Positions 1 to 6,740 are shown, numbered from the stretch's first letter. The stretch is 7,127 bases of DNA from Bacillota bacterium (GCA_023412275.1 JAEYNY010000146.1:1-7127); one strand, 5' to 3'. The notes: generated by a model from the sequence alone, not told the origin. Made by a program: numbers and translations.

Positions 1-510
1 TCCTTGAGCATGCTGAGCTAAGTGATAAGTAATTAGCTTTGTACCTGGTATAAAGACGTTTTGCTGAAGCCATTGGACTATATCATATCTAAACCTATTG
101 CCAGTAAAAACACAATCATCTATGTAAAAGTAAAAACGTGGGTGTTGACACTCATTGATTGATATGCCAAACTCTTCTTGTAAGATTTCCTTGACTAATA
201 CTAAAAGATCTTCCTGGCTTTTTCCATATTTTTGAATACATAAAAAGTGTGACTCTGATAAGTTCTTTTGATCATTAGCAGATATTCTAGGATCTAATAA
301 AAAACTTTTAATATATGCTTTAACACTTTTTCTTGAATAGTAATAAGTGTCGAATATATGGTTTAATTCATACAGAATCGAGACCTGATCTCTTTTATCA
401 AATTGAGATATCCAATTTTTTACATGAGCAGTGTTAATTTCACTTATCTCACTTTCCCTATAGTCACTTATCTTTTCAACCAGAGAAGCGACAATACTTT
501 CAAAATCCAT
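1..510 (-). CDS. Phosphoribosyltransferase-like protein (PRTase-CE type), 3' end cut by window edge
   Basis: This reading frame is open for 170 codons from an ATG at 510-508 and leaves the window on the left without a stop, so the C-terminus is not seen. The first ~115 residues are mostly charged and helical. They are followed by FYFYIDDCVFTGNR, with DDCVFTGN at residues 131-138. This matches the PRPP-binding loop of type I phosphoribosyltransferases (two acidic residues, three variable residues, then Thr-Gly) preceded by a hydrophobic beta strand. The usual Thr/Ser after the loop is Arg here. The overall pattern fits the PRTase-like proteins predicted from comparative genomics to act as effectors in bacterial conflict systems (PRTase-CE). 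An upstream in-frame ATG at 516-514 directly abuts the AGGTGA ribosome binding site, whereas the chosen ATG has a 6-nt spacing. The gene lies downstream of hamB on the same strand but has its own promoter. The fold call is fairly firm; substrate and role are unknown. Confidence 0.72.
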   Translation of the reverse strand, partial: MDFESIVASLVEKISDYRESEISEINTAHVKNWISQFDKRDQVSILYELNHIFDTYYYSRKSVKAYIKSFLLDPRISANDQKNLSESHFLCIQKYGKSQEDLLVLVKEILQEEFGISINECQHPRFYFYIDDCVFTGNRFRYDIVQWLQQNVFIPGTKLITYHLAQHAQG

Positions 511-559
511 ATACATTCACCTACTAAGCTAAAACGTGAGAGGAATTTGATTTTGTAAT

Positions 560-574
560 GAACAAATGTTGTTC
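560..574. promoter_or_regulatory. Operator-like palindrome at the PRTase-like gene's transcription start
   Basis: GAACAA-ATG-TTGTTC is an inverted repeat with perfect 6-bp arms around a 3-bp centre. It overlaps the position, about 572, where transcription from the adjacent minus-strand promoter should begin. That is a typical place for a repressor site. No repressor gene is visible in the window, so this is inference from symmetry and position only. A small RNA hairpin in the leader is the alternative. Confidence 0.35.
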
Positions 575-578
575 TACT

Positions 579-607
579 ATTTTACCAAAAAAGTTTCCAT
601 TTTTCAA
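579..607 (-). promoter_or_regulatory. Sigma-A-like promoter for the PRTase-like gene
   Basis: On the minus strand, TTGAAA (607-602) is followed by a 17-bp spacer and TAAAAT (584-579). The -35 matches 5 of 6 consensus bases, as does the -10, and the spacer is ideal. Predicted transcription starts near 572 and gives a leader of about 60 nt before the ATG at 510. The gene can therefore be transcribed independently of hamAB, although no clear terminator is seen after hamB, so read-through is also possible. Confidence 0.62.
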
Positions 608-667
608 TATTAGCAGGCTATAGAAGTCGAGAGAAAAACCTTTTTAAACAAAGAAACATAAATATTT

Positions 668-2842
668 CTATTCTAAGATACCATTTACTTTTTTTAGCTC
701 GTAAGGCAGAAGGCCCCATGCGCTTAAATCCGTATTTTTCAGAGTTCGAACCATATCGTCAAGTGTTAAAGATTTTAACAGCAATAATTCTAGTTTTCGT
801 ATAGCTGAAACCGGAATGTCGAACTCTAACAGAAGTGATAAATGAGTTGGCAAGAAATTGTTTTCAAGTTGTTTTGTTAAAAACAAATAATTGCCAGGAG
901 CTCTTCCCTTTCTCCTACATACATAAGATTGAATTTCAGAAAAAACATCCAGAAGTTTAGGTAGCTTATAATCAAACCAATGCTTTGTAACTTGGAGAAC
1001 CATACTTATCACAATTTGTAGCCTTTTATGATTGTCGGATTCAATACCTTTCCAATAGTCTGAATTTGCCATGTTATTAATAACTGCTTTTAAAGATTTT
1101 AATTTGCAATATGAAAGAGTAAGATATGCTAGTTGGCCTGGTGTCCTAACACCTCCTTTTGATTCTCCTTTCTTTATAAGAAAGCTCCAACATAGTTCAA
1201 TCACCTTCTGTAGTTGTTGATACTTTGGAATGCCGGACCATGAAATATATTGATAATTATCTTGAAAATTATTTTCAAGTTCTGCCAAAAGCCTTAACTG
1301 TCCTTCAACAGGAATACCACTGTTCTTCTTTAGAAGTTCCTGTATATCTTGAGATAAACTTGTTAAAAACTCCATTCTTTTTTTGCTGATTTGATTTAGG
1401 TCTTGTGTCTCTATTTGTATTAGTAGCTCCAGCGGAGCTTTCGCAGTTTGTGTATATATTGGGATATCAACCTCAATATCAATTTGCTTTGGTTGGGGGT
1501 GAAATTGATATACACGGCCTATAAAATGACGTTTCATTCTACCAGAACGACCAACTATATTTTTATAATCAAAATAATCTATTAACTTTGGCCCTTTCTT
1601 CTTATCATATAAAATGACATTTTTTGTTGAAGTATTTACACCTTCAATAAGGGTAGAGGTACAGAATAAATATTTTATACCACCATTGTTAAATAAATCT
1701 ACAATTGTACTTGCTAGGTGTCTAGGTAAAGCTCCATGGTGAACTCCAATCTGGTATGAAATAGCATCCTTTATATCCCATTTATCATGAATATTCTCAT
1801 TAATCCATTCAATTAAATCATTATTTGCAAAGAAAAATGTTTCGCTGTTTTTCTTGTCTTTGATATATTTTAGAAACTTAAGTGATAGTGTATTTACTTT
1901 ATCTGGTGAAGAGCAGTAGATTAATGTAGGCTCGTTCAGTACCAGTAATAAATTGAATAATAATTCCTCGTTTTCTTCCTTTTTCTTATCTTCCAAGCTC
2001 TTTGATACATTGAACACATCAACTGCTACAGTTGCGAAATCTGTACGATGCCATTCTGCACCATACTGTTCTCTAAATCCTTCTGGTATACTTTTAATAT
2101 TTGGACCAAGCAAATAGAATGTTTTTGTCATTTTTAGCAAACGATAAAATGCATGGTTTAAGGTGGTTGATCTTTCGTCGTCTCTCTCCATACTTAGTTT
2201 GTAAAACTCATCAATTATAAAGAAGTCTATTTTCGGAAAGAGTTTATACTCAACTACTCTTTCACCTGTAAATAGAAATATATTTCTCTCAGGAGAAGGC
2301 TCTTGAGTAGTACTAACAATTATATTATAGAACTGCCTATATTTTCTTAATTTCTTCCTTGTCTCATCTAATAATGCCAGTGTAGGTTGTATTATAACTA
2401 TGTTATCGTATTTTTTACTGGCCACTAATTCTTCGATTAAAAGACTCTTTCCAAAGCTTGTTGGAGCGCTTACAATTACGCTTTTATTTTGATTAAGTTT
2501 TATTAGCAGATGCATTTGCTCTTCATGTAAGTATATTCCATTTAGAACTTTGGATTTATGATATTCATGTCTGATTTTTGCAGAACCCGATAATAAACTT
2601 GAATTAATGTAGGGATATAATCCAGCACTTTCTATCAAATCATTCCAAATGCAATGGGTAGCTGGGTGTATTTTTTCCCAGATATCAAGAACTCTTATAA
2701 TTATATCTCTTCCCTTTGATTCGGTTTCTTTATTATTAAGCAATTGCGAGCAGCCTTTTGAAAGTTCAAAGCTGTCTTCAAAGCAATTAGTTTCTAAATT
2801 TAATAGTTTATCATATAACTCTTCATAAGAAAAAAATTTCAT
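668..2842 (-). CDS. hamB: Hachiman helicase HamB (SF2 DExx-box)
   Basis: This 724-residue protein is a superfamily 2 helicase. Motif I (Walker A) is APTSFGKS at residues 126-133 and motif Ia is QPTLALLDE at about 152-160. Motif II is DEFY at 211-214 after a hydrophobic strand. A motif III-like YLLGPN lies near 243-248, motif IV is LIYCSS near 307-312, motif V is STLIEGVN near 396-403, and motif VI is VGRSGRMKR at 430-438. The last ~270 residues are mainly helical with no motif I recognise. DEFY and LGP differ from the common DEAH and SAT, but the invariant Lys, Asp-Glu and the two motif VI arginines are present, so an active ATPase is expected. The start overlaps the hamA stop as ATGA, implying translational coupling. 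In characterised Hachiman systems HamB binds HamA, senses abnormal DNA and controls its nuclease. The identification rests on the helicase being coupled to a DUF1837 gene. Confidence 0.9.
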   Translation of the reverse strand: MKFFSYEELYDKLLNLETNCFEDSFELSKGCSQLLNNKETESKGRDIIIRVLDIWEKIHPATHCIWNDLIESAGLYPYINSSLLSGSAKIRHEYHKSKVLNGIYLHEEQMHLLIKLNQNKSVIVSAPTSFGKSLLIEELVASKKYDNIVIIQPTLALLDETRKKLRKYRQFYNIIVSTTQEPSPERNIFLFTGERVVEYKLFPKIDFFIIDEFYKLSMERDDERSTTLNHAFYRLLKMTKTFYLLGPNIKSIPEGFREQYGAEWHRTDFATVAVDVFNVSKSLEDKKKEENEELLFNLLLVLNEPTLIYCSSPDKVNTLSLKFLKYIKDKKNSETFFFANNDLIEWINENIHDKWDIKDAISYQIGVHHGALPRHLASTIVDLFNNGGIKYLFCTSTLIEGVNTSTKNVILYDKKKGPKLIDYFDYKNIVGRSGRMKRHFIGRVYQFHPQPKQIDIEVDIPIYTQTAKAPLELLIQIETQDLNQISKKRMEFLTSLSQDIQELLKKNSGIPVEGQLRLLAELENNFQDNYQYISWSGIPKYQQLQKVIELCWSFLIKKGESKGGVRTPGQLAYLTLSYCKLKSLKAVINNMANSDYWKGIESDNHKRLQIVISMVLQVTKHWFDYKLPKLLDVFSEIQSYVCRRKGRAPGNYLFLTKQLENNFLPTHLSLLLEFDIPVSAIRKLELLLLKSLTLDDMVRTLKNTDLSAWGLLPYELKKVNGILE

Positions 2843-3681
2843 ATTCCTTGCATCCTTTTCAAACGAGCATCAAGCTCTTTGTTAAGTTCATTCTTACATG
2901 GAACAGGAAGAAGCATAAGAACTACATCTACATCTGTTGATATTCTTTTTGTTTTAAACAACTCTCTTAATGAATCACATTCCTTTTTAAAATCCTCAAT
3001 GTATTTTTGAGTCTCTTGATGGTGTGTTTTAAAAAGACTACTTGAATAGGTACATACTAAAGGTATACATATGCCACTATAAATATTTTCAAGTTTTTGA
3101 TGCTTATGCATTAATGTCCTCCAGTAGTCGATTTCTGGCACAGAACTTGGTAATTTTCGCGAAATAAGTTCAAACTCTTTGCGAATATAGTCAGCAGCAA
3201 TATGCTCCTTCAAATCATTGCATAGGTCTTTTACTCCGTCTTCCCCACTAGTATAGAGTTTTGATTCACCTAACCAAAGCTTCTTGATATCCCCTTCAAT
3301 AGTTACATGGACCCCATCAAAACCATGTACAGTTACATTCAAAGAATCTTTAAAGTATATTTTTGAAATGAGAGGGATAGAATTACAAAAATCTCTTAAT
3401 AGCAAATGAAGAATAAGTTCACCAAACTCACCTCTATTTTGGTATTTATCTGTAGTGTACACAGTTATTGCAGCCTCATGTAATTTATCGACAACCTCAT
3501 TAAGCGGGATTGAATGACCTTCGTAATAACCTAAAGCGAATTCCGGAATTACTCTTCGTATTACATCAACCAAAGGCTGTAATCTGAACTTATTCTGTTC
3601 AAATCCAACATGATATGCACGAAAGGTGGATTTTGAAATTTTTTCTTCAATTACTAAATCTGATTTAAAAGGTCGTTGCAT
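2839..3681 (-). CDS. hamA: Hachiman nuclease HamA (DUF1837, PD-(D/E)xK)
   Basis: This 280-residue protein has the DUF1837/HamA signature. RGEFGE is at 83-88 (candidate first acidic residue Glu85 or Glu88), HGFDGVH is at 119-125 (Asp122), and WLGESKLYTSG starts at 136, placing Glu139 and Lys141 in an ExK motif. Together they form a complete PD-(D/E)xK active site (E...D...ExK). Family knowledge is that HamA is a DNA nuclease held inactive by HamB and released to degrade DNA indiscriminately after phage infection, stopping the infected cell. Length is normal for the family and no catalytic position appears lost. The ATG at 3681 has an AAGGA ribosome binding site 6 nt upstream, supporting this start. 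The gene is first in a two-gene operon, ends in an ATGA overlap with hamB, and has a promoter 30-60 bp upstream. Confidence 0.9.
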   Translation of the reverse strand: MQRPFKSDLVIEEKISKSTFRAYHVGFEQNKFRLQPLVDVIRRVIPEFALGYYEGHSIPLNEVVDKLHEAAITVYTTDKYQNRGEFGELILHLLLRDFCNSIPLISKIYFKDSLNVTVHGFDGVHVTIEGDIKKLWLGESKLYTSGEDGVKDLCNDLKEHIAADYIRKEFELISRKLPSSVPEIDYWRTLMHKHQKLENIYSGICIPLVCTYSSSLFKTHHQETQKYIEDFKKECDSLRELFKTKRISTDVDVVLMLLPVPCKNELNKELDARLKRMQGI

Positions 3682-3712
3682 ATTTCTTCCTTTATCAGTA
3701 ATAGTTATTTAT

Positions 3713-3741
3713 ATTGTAACTTTATTTCTACCATAATTCAA
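3713..3741 (-). promoter_or_regulatory. Sigma-A-like promoter for hamAB
   Basis: On the minus strand, TTGAAT (3741-3736) is followed by a 17-bp spacer and TACAAT (3718-3713). The -35 matches 4 of 6 consensus bases and the -10 matches 5 of 6. Transcription should start near 3706, giving a leader of about 25 nt with the AAGGA ribosome binding site before the hamA ATG. A weaker alternative starts further upstream at the TTGACA hexamers near 3816-3831, but their -10 elements are poor. Confidence 0.55.
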
Positions 3742-3748
3742 CTTTATT
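3718..3748. repeat. Direct repeat AACTTTATT flanking the hamAB promoter spacer
   Basis: AACTTTATT occurs at 3718-3726 and again at 3740-3748, a 22-bp repeat distance (about two helical turns). One copy touches the -10 and the other touches the -35 of the predicted hamAB promoter. This spacing would suit a regulator binding the same DNA face, but AT-rich DNA can give such repeats by chance. Confidence 0.35.
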
Positions 3749-3793
3749 ATGCAAAATATTCTATAAAACTTGTACAGACACATATCGCTTTTA

Positions 3794-3810
3794 TGTAAAT
3801 TTAACTTACA
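3794..3810. promoter_or_regulatory. 17-bp near-palindrome, possible operator
   Basis: TGTAAATTTAACTTACA has 8-bp arms around a central T, with 7 of 8 pairs matching (TGTAA...TTACA). It lies between the two divergent promoters, about 50 bp upstream of the hamAB -35 and just before the -35 of the plus-strand candidate. The symmetry suggests a dimeric regulator. No regulator gene is present in the window to pair with it. Confidence 0.35.
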
Positions 3811-3814
3811 AAGC

Positions 3815-3843
3815 TTGTCAACATATGTCAACATTGCTAATAT
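3815..3843 (+). promoter_or_regulatory. Candidate promoter for the NTP-PPase/helicase operon
   Basis: TTGTCA (3815-3820), a 17-bp spacer and TAATAT (3838-3843) form a plausible plus-strand sigma-A-like promoter. The -35 matches 5 of 6 bases and the -10 matches 4 of 6. Transcription would begin near 3850, about 67 nt before the ATG at 3917. TATAAG at 3875-3880 is another possible -10 but lacks a -35. Confidence 0.4.
3816..3835. repeat. Tandem 10-bp direct repeat in the divergent promoter region
   Basis: TGTCAACATA (3816-3825) is followed immediately by TGTCAACATT (3826-3835), identical at 9 of 10 bases and one helical turn apart. The repeat occupies the -35 and spacer of the plus-strand promoter candidate. 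Read on the minus strand it contains two perfect TTGACA hexamers. It may be an operator or a pair of -35 elements. Confidence 0.5.
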
Positions 3844-3916
3844 TGAGATAGGCCATTTATTTCCGTGTTAGAACTATAAGTACCGTCGTAATAAAAAATC
3901 CTAAGGAGATTCCACA

Positions 3917-4234
3917 ATGCCAACAACCTACTATAATAAACTTATTCGTGACAAAATTCCCGAAATTATCGAAAAATCGGGTAAAAGACCAATCACTGAG
4001 ATACTCGATGACAAGGCCTACAAAAAGCACCTTGACATAAAGCTTGGCGAGGAGCTTCAAGAATATCTTAACGACGATGATATAAATGAGATGGCTGATC
4101 TGGTTGAGGTGATTTATGCGATCCTAAAATACAAAGGCATTGAGACGGACGATTTTGAGCAGATCCGTAAAAAGAAGGCAGAGGAGCGGGGAGCATTTGA
4201 TAAAAGGCTTCTGCTAAAAGAAGTCAGAGACTAA
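3917..4234 (+). CDS. MazG-like all-alpha NTP pyrophosphohydrolase (phosphoribosyl-ATP pyrophosphohydrolase-like)
   Basis: This 105-residue protein begins with YNKLIRDKIPEII, typical of a family of small MazG/HisE-like pyrophosphohydrolases. The metal-binding signature is complete: EELQE (EExxE) at residues 45-49 and EMAD (ExxD) at 58-61. Such enzymes cleave a nucleoside triphosphate, or a related phosphoribosyl nucleotide, to the monophosphate and pyrophosphate using magnesium. It is unlikely to be the histidine-pathway enzyme, since no his genes are near and the N-terminus differs. The start is fixed by AAGGAGA (3903-3909) with a 7-nt spacing. It is followed by the nuclease-helicase gene after a 33-nt gap, so the two are probably co-transcribed and may be functionally linked. 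The exact substrate cannot be read from sequence. Confidence 0.85.
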   Translation: MPTTYYNKLIRDKIPEIIEKSGKRPITEILDDKAYKKHLDIKLGEELQEYLNDDDINEMADLVEVIYAILKYKGIETDDFEQIRKKKAEERGAFDKRLLLKEVRD

Positions 4235-4267
4235 ATCGTGAGTTGTTCACAGACAGGGGGAGTCGGT

Positions 4268-6526
4268 GTGGAGAGAGAAGTGAGATATACAACCAGCCTT
4301 GCCAGCGTAGCGGAGGATTTATTTGTTGAATTATTCTGCGAAACGTTCGGACCGGACAAGACGCAATATCTTTCTGTGCAGCACCCCTTTGCAGATATCT
4401 ACGGAAATAGAAGATACATTGATTTCGCTCTTGAGAGTGATGACCTAAAGCTTGCCATAGAGATCGACGGTGAGAAATTTCATAATCCTCAGCGGATTTC
4501 CGGCAACAAGTACCACGATGATCTTCTGAAACAAAACAGCCTGATCTATAATGACTGGAAGGTTTACAGATGGGCATATGTTCAATTGAAAAGGCAGCGT
4601 GAAAAGGTAAAGGATGAGATGCTGACTTTTGTCGGTGAAATGCCGCAGTTCAGGATGTTGGATGATTATCTTCCGAAGCAGAAGGGAAAAGCTTTTGAAC
4701 TGAAAAATCATCAGCAATCAGCTATTGATAGCCTTCGAGGTATGAGAGACAACGGGGAGAGCATTGCGCTTCTGTACCATGCCACAGGAACAGGAAAAAC
4801 GGTTACTGCTGTAAGCGATGCCCGGGAAGTTGGTAAAAGGACGCTTTTCCTTGCCCACACCAGGGAGCTCGTAAAACAAGCCAAAGATACGTTTGAAAAC
4901 GTTTGGCCGGAGAAACAAACCGGCATGTACGTAGCGGAACAGAAGAATGAGGATGCATACATCGTGTGTGCTAGCATTCAGAGTGTTGCTCAAAACCTTG
5001 ACCGGTTCAAACCGGATGATTTTGGATATGTAATTATTGATGAGTGCCATCATGGTACGGCTGAGACTTATAGAAAAATACTGGGTCACTTCAAGCCGCA
5101 GTTCACACTCGGACTGACTGCAACACCTGAAAGAGCGGACGGCGAGGATTTGCTGGAGTTGTTCAGGAATGTGGCGCATAAGCTGGATCTGAAAACTGCC
5201 GTTGAAATGGGTGAACTGTCGCCAATCCGCTGTATTAGGGTTAAGACAAATGTTGACCTGTCAACTGTTCGTATCAATGGTATTAAATATTACTCCCAGG
5301 ATCTTGAAAGCAAGCTCTTTGTTCCGGAAAGAAACAGAATCATTATCAATACATACCTGCAGTATGTGAAGAACATGAGGACGGTTGTGTTTTGTGCTTC
5401 GGTGAAGCATGCGCAGGAGATTGCGGGGTTGTTCAGGGAAAATGGAGTGAAATGCGAAGCGGTTTCGGGAACGCTCAGGGCATCGGAAAGGGAAAGGATT
5501 CTGGAGAACTATGAAGAAGGGGACATCAATGTCTTATGCGCATGTGACCTTCTAAATGAGGGATGGGACAGCCCTAAGACACAAGTACTATTCATGGCAA
5601 GGCCTACCATGTCCAAAATACTGTACATACAGCAGCTTGGTAGGGGAATGCGCAAGTGCGAGGGTAAGGAGTACCTTATGGTCTTTGACTTCATAGACAA
5701 CGCTAATATGTTCAATATGCCTTATTCCATTCATAGAATGCTGAATCTGAAGGATTACCATGCCGGGCAGCTGGTGCTTGCACCACAGAAGCAATTAGAG
5801 CTGGACCGTGATTTACTGGCAAAGGGAGAAAAGCCTGAGGTGTATCTGGACTTTCCGATAGATGTAGCGGATTATGAATTGATTGATCTGTTCAACTGGC
5901 AGGAGCAGGTGAAGGGAATGATCTCTCAGCTTGAGTTTGTCAGGATGGTGGAGGTTCAGGCTGAAGCAATTGAACGGTATATCCGTGAGGGTATGATAAA
6001 AGCCGATTTGGAGGTGCCTGTAGGAGATAGGCGCAGCTTCAAATATTTCAATGAGGAAACAGTCAGAAAATATGCTTCGGAGTACGGATGGGACTTGATT
6101 ACCGCAGCTAATATGAAGGACAAGTTTATGAATATGGTGAAAACAATGGATATGAGTTTTTCATACAAACCGGTATTGCTGAAAGCCATGTTTGAGCATG
6201 TTGATGAAAATGGCCGGGTACGTGTCGAAAACGTAGTTGACTATTTTATTAGCTTTTATAACGACCGTAAAGAGAAAGGGCTTTTCGTTGAAAAGAAGTC
6301 CAGCATATTTTGCAGGGACGGGTTTACCCGAAAGGATGCGGAACAGAATATTTTTGCTAATCCATTCAAGCGGTTCGAGGACATGCGGTTTATGAAACGT
6401 TGCCGGGAGATTGAGTTTGTTGAGTTTAACAGGCATGTGTTTAAAAAGCTGACTAAAGAGGATATTGAGTGGATCAAGGTACATTGTGATGAAAAACTGA
6501 GGGAGTATTATGGGAGATTCATATAA
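4268..6526 (+). CDS. Nuclease-helicase fusion: Vsr/DUF559-like domain plus SF2 DECH helicase
   Basis: This 752-residue protein has two clear parts. Residues ~10-120 resemble Vsr/DUF559-type PD-(D/E)xK nucleases: YIDFA with Asp52, then AIEIDGEKFH with Glu65, Asp67 and His72, then a WKVYRW strand. Residues ~145-480 form an SF2 helicase. Motif I is ATGTGKT (172-178), motif II is DECH (258-261), motif III is TATPE (284-288), motif IV is VVFCAS (373-378), motif V is LNEGWDSP (429-436), and motif VI is QQLGRGMRK (455-463). The core is of the type I restriction HsdR/RecG-like group. The C-terminal ~270 residues are not recognised. The GTG at 4268 is chosen because AGGGGGAG ends 5 nt upstream; an in-frame GTG at 4238 has no ribosome binding site and would add 10 residues. 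No methyltransferase or specificity gene is nearby, so it is not an ordinary restriction enzyme. A defence role is inferred from domains and neighbours. GC is clearly higher than in hamAB. Confidence 0.88.
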   Translation: MEREVRYTTSLASVAEDLFVELFCETFGPDKTQYLSVQHPFADIYGNRRYIDFALESDDLKLAIEIDGEKFHNPQRISGNKYHDDLLKQNSLIYNDWKVYRWAYVQLKRQREKVKDEMLTFVGEMPQFRMLDDYLPKQKGKAFELKNHQQSAIDSLRGMRDNGESIALLYHATGTGKTVTAVSDAREVGKRTLFLAHTRELVKQAKDTFENVWPEKQTGMYVAEQKNEDAYIVCASIQSVAQNLDRFKPDDFGYVIIDECHHGTAETYRKILGHFKPQFTLGLTATPERADGEDLLELFRNVAHKLDLKTAVEMGELSPIRCIRVKTNVDLSTVRINGIKYYSQDLESKLFVPERNRIIINTYLQYVKNMRTVVFCASVKHAQEIAGLFRENGVKCEAVSGTLRASERERILENYEEGDINVLCACDLLNEGWDSPKTQVLFMARPTMSKILYIQQLGRGMRKCEGKEYLMVFDFIDNANMFNMPYSIHRMLNLKDYHAGQLVLAPQKQLELDRDLLAKGEKPEVYLDFPIDVADYELIDLFNWQEQVKGMISQLEFVRMVEVQAEAIERYIREGMIKADLEVPVGDRRSFKYFNEETVRKYASEYGWDLITAANMKDKFMNMVKTMDMSFSYKPVLLKAMFEHVDENGRVRVENVVDYFISFYNDRKEKGLFVEKKSSIFCRDGFTRKDAEQNIFANPFKRFEDMRFMKRCREIEFVEFNRHVFKKLTKEDIEWIKVHCDEKLREYYGRFI

Positions 6527-6698
6527 GCTGCCTTTTGGAATATATGAGCAGGTACTTAGCTTTGGCATTTTTATCATCTCCCTATACTCTTCGCAATCAG
6601 AACGGCGAGGATTTAGAGGCAATAGGAACATCGAAGATAATGAACCGGAGACCTTTTTAAAAAGAGCTTATGAGGCTGCAAGGAGATTGGTCTCATAG
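6510..6698 (+). CDS. Possible small ORF or gene remnant overlapping the helicase stop
   Basis: A 62-codon frame starts at an ATG overlapping the end of the helicase gene by 17 nt. It is preceded by GAGGGAG with a 4-nt spacing, so translation by coupling is possible. The product begins MGDSYKLPFGIYEQVL and ends EDNEPETFLKRAYEAARRL. These ends look protein-like, but the middle (about residues 18-40) is rich in Ser, Arg and Gly and looks less natural. It may be a genuine small protein, the remains of a longer gene with frameshifts, or chance. A different-frame 38-codon ORF at 6544-6660 covers the same DNA. I recognise no family with confidence; the KLPxxxYE opening is only faintly reminiscent of some DUF5343 proteins. 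Confidence 0.35.
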   Translation: MGDSYKLPFGIYEQVLSFGIFIISLYSSQSERRGFRGNRNIEDNEPETFLKRAYEAARRLVS

Positions 6699-6740
6699 TG
6701 GAAGCGAGTACATGAAAGGGATATAGATAGTGAAAGGATT

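Noticed and set aside
517..667. Terminator between hamB and the PRTase-like gene
   Set aside because: I looked for a GC-rich hairpin followed by a T run on the minus strand and found none. The AAAAAGGTTTTT stretch cannot form a stable stem.
668..2842. Non-consensus motif II (DEFY) and motif III (LGP) in HamB as signs of an inactive helicase
   Set aside because: The Walker A Lys, the Asp-Glu pair and the motif VI arginines are all present. Such substitutions occur in active SF2 subfamilies, so this is probably a family trait.
3816..3835. Tandem repeat as a mini CRISPR array
   Set aside because: The units are only 10 bp, directly abutting, with no spacers and no cas genes.
3857..4060. Minus-strand 67-codon ORF with hydrophobic segments
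   Set aside because: It lies antisense to the NTP-PPase gene, which has intact catalytic motifs and a strong ribosome binding site. The hydrophobic stretches come from reading the complementary strand.
3917..4234. Histidine biosynthesis HisE
   Set aside because: The N-terminal YNKLIRDKIPEII pattern belongs to a different MazG-like subgroup, and there are no his genes nearby.
4238..4267. Earlier GTG start for the nuclease-helicase gene
   Set aside because: There is no ribosome binding site before 4238, while the GTG at 4268 follows AGGGGGAG at 5-nt spacing. The extra 10 residues look unstructured.
4224..6631. Several minus-strand ORFs of 63-156 codons opposite the helicase gene
   Set aside because: They are antisense shadows of a gene with a full set of nuclease and helicase motifs. 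Their products show no domain patterns and are rich in Ser, Leu and Cys typical of antisense frames.
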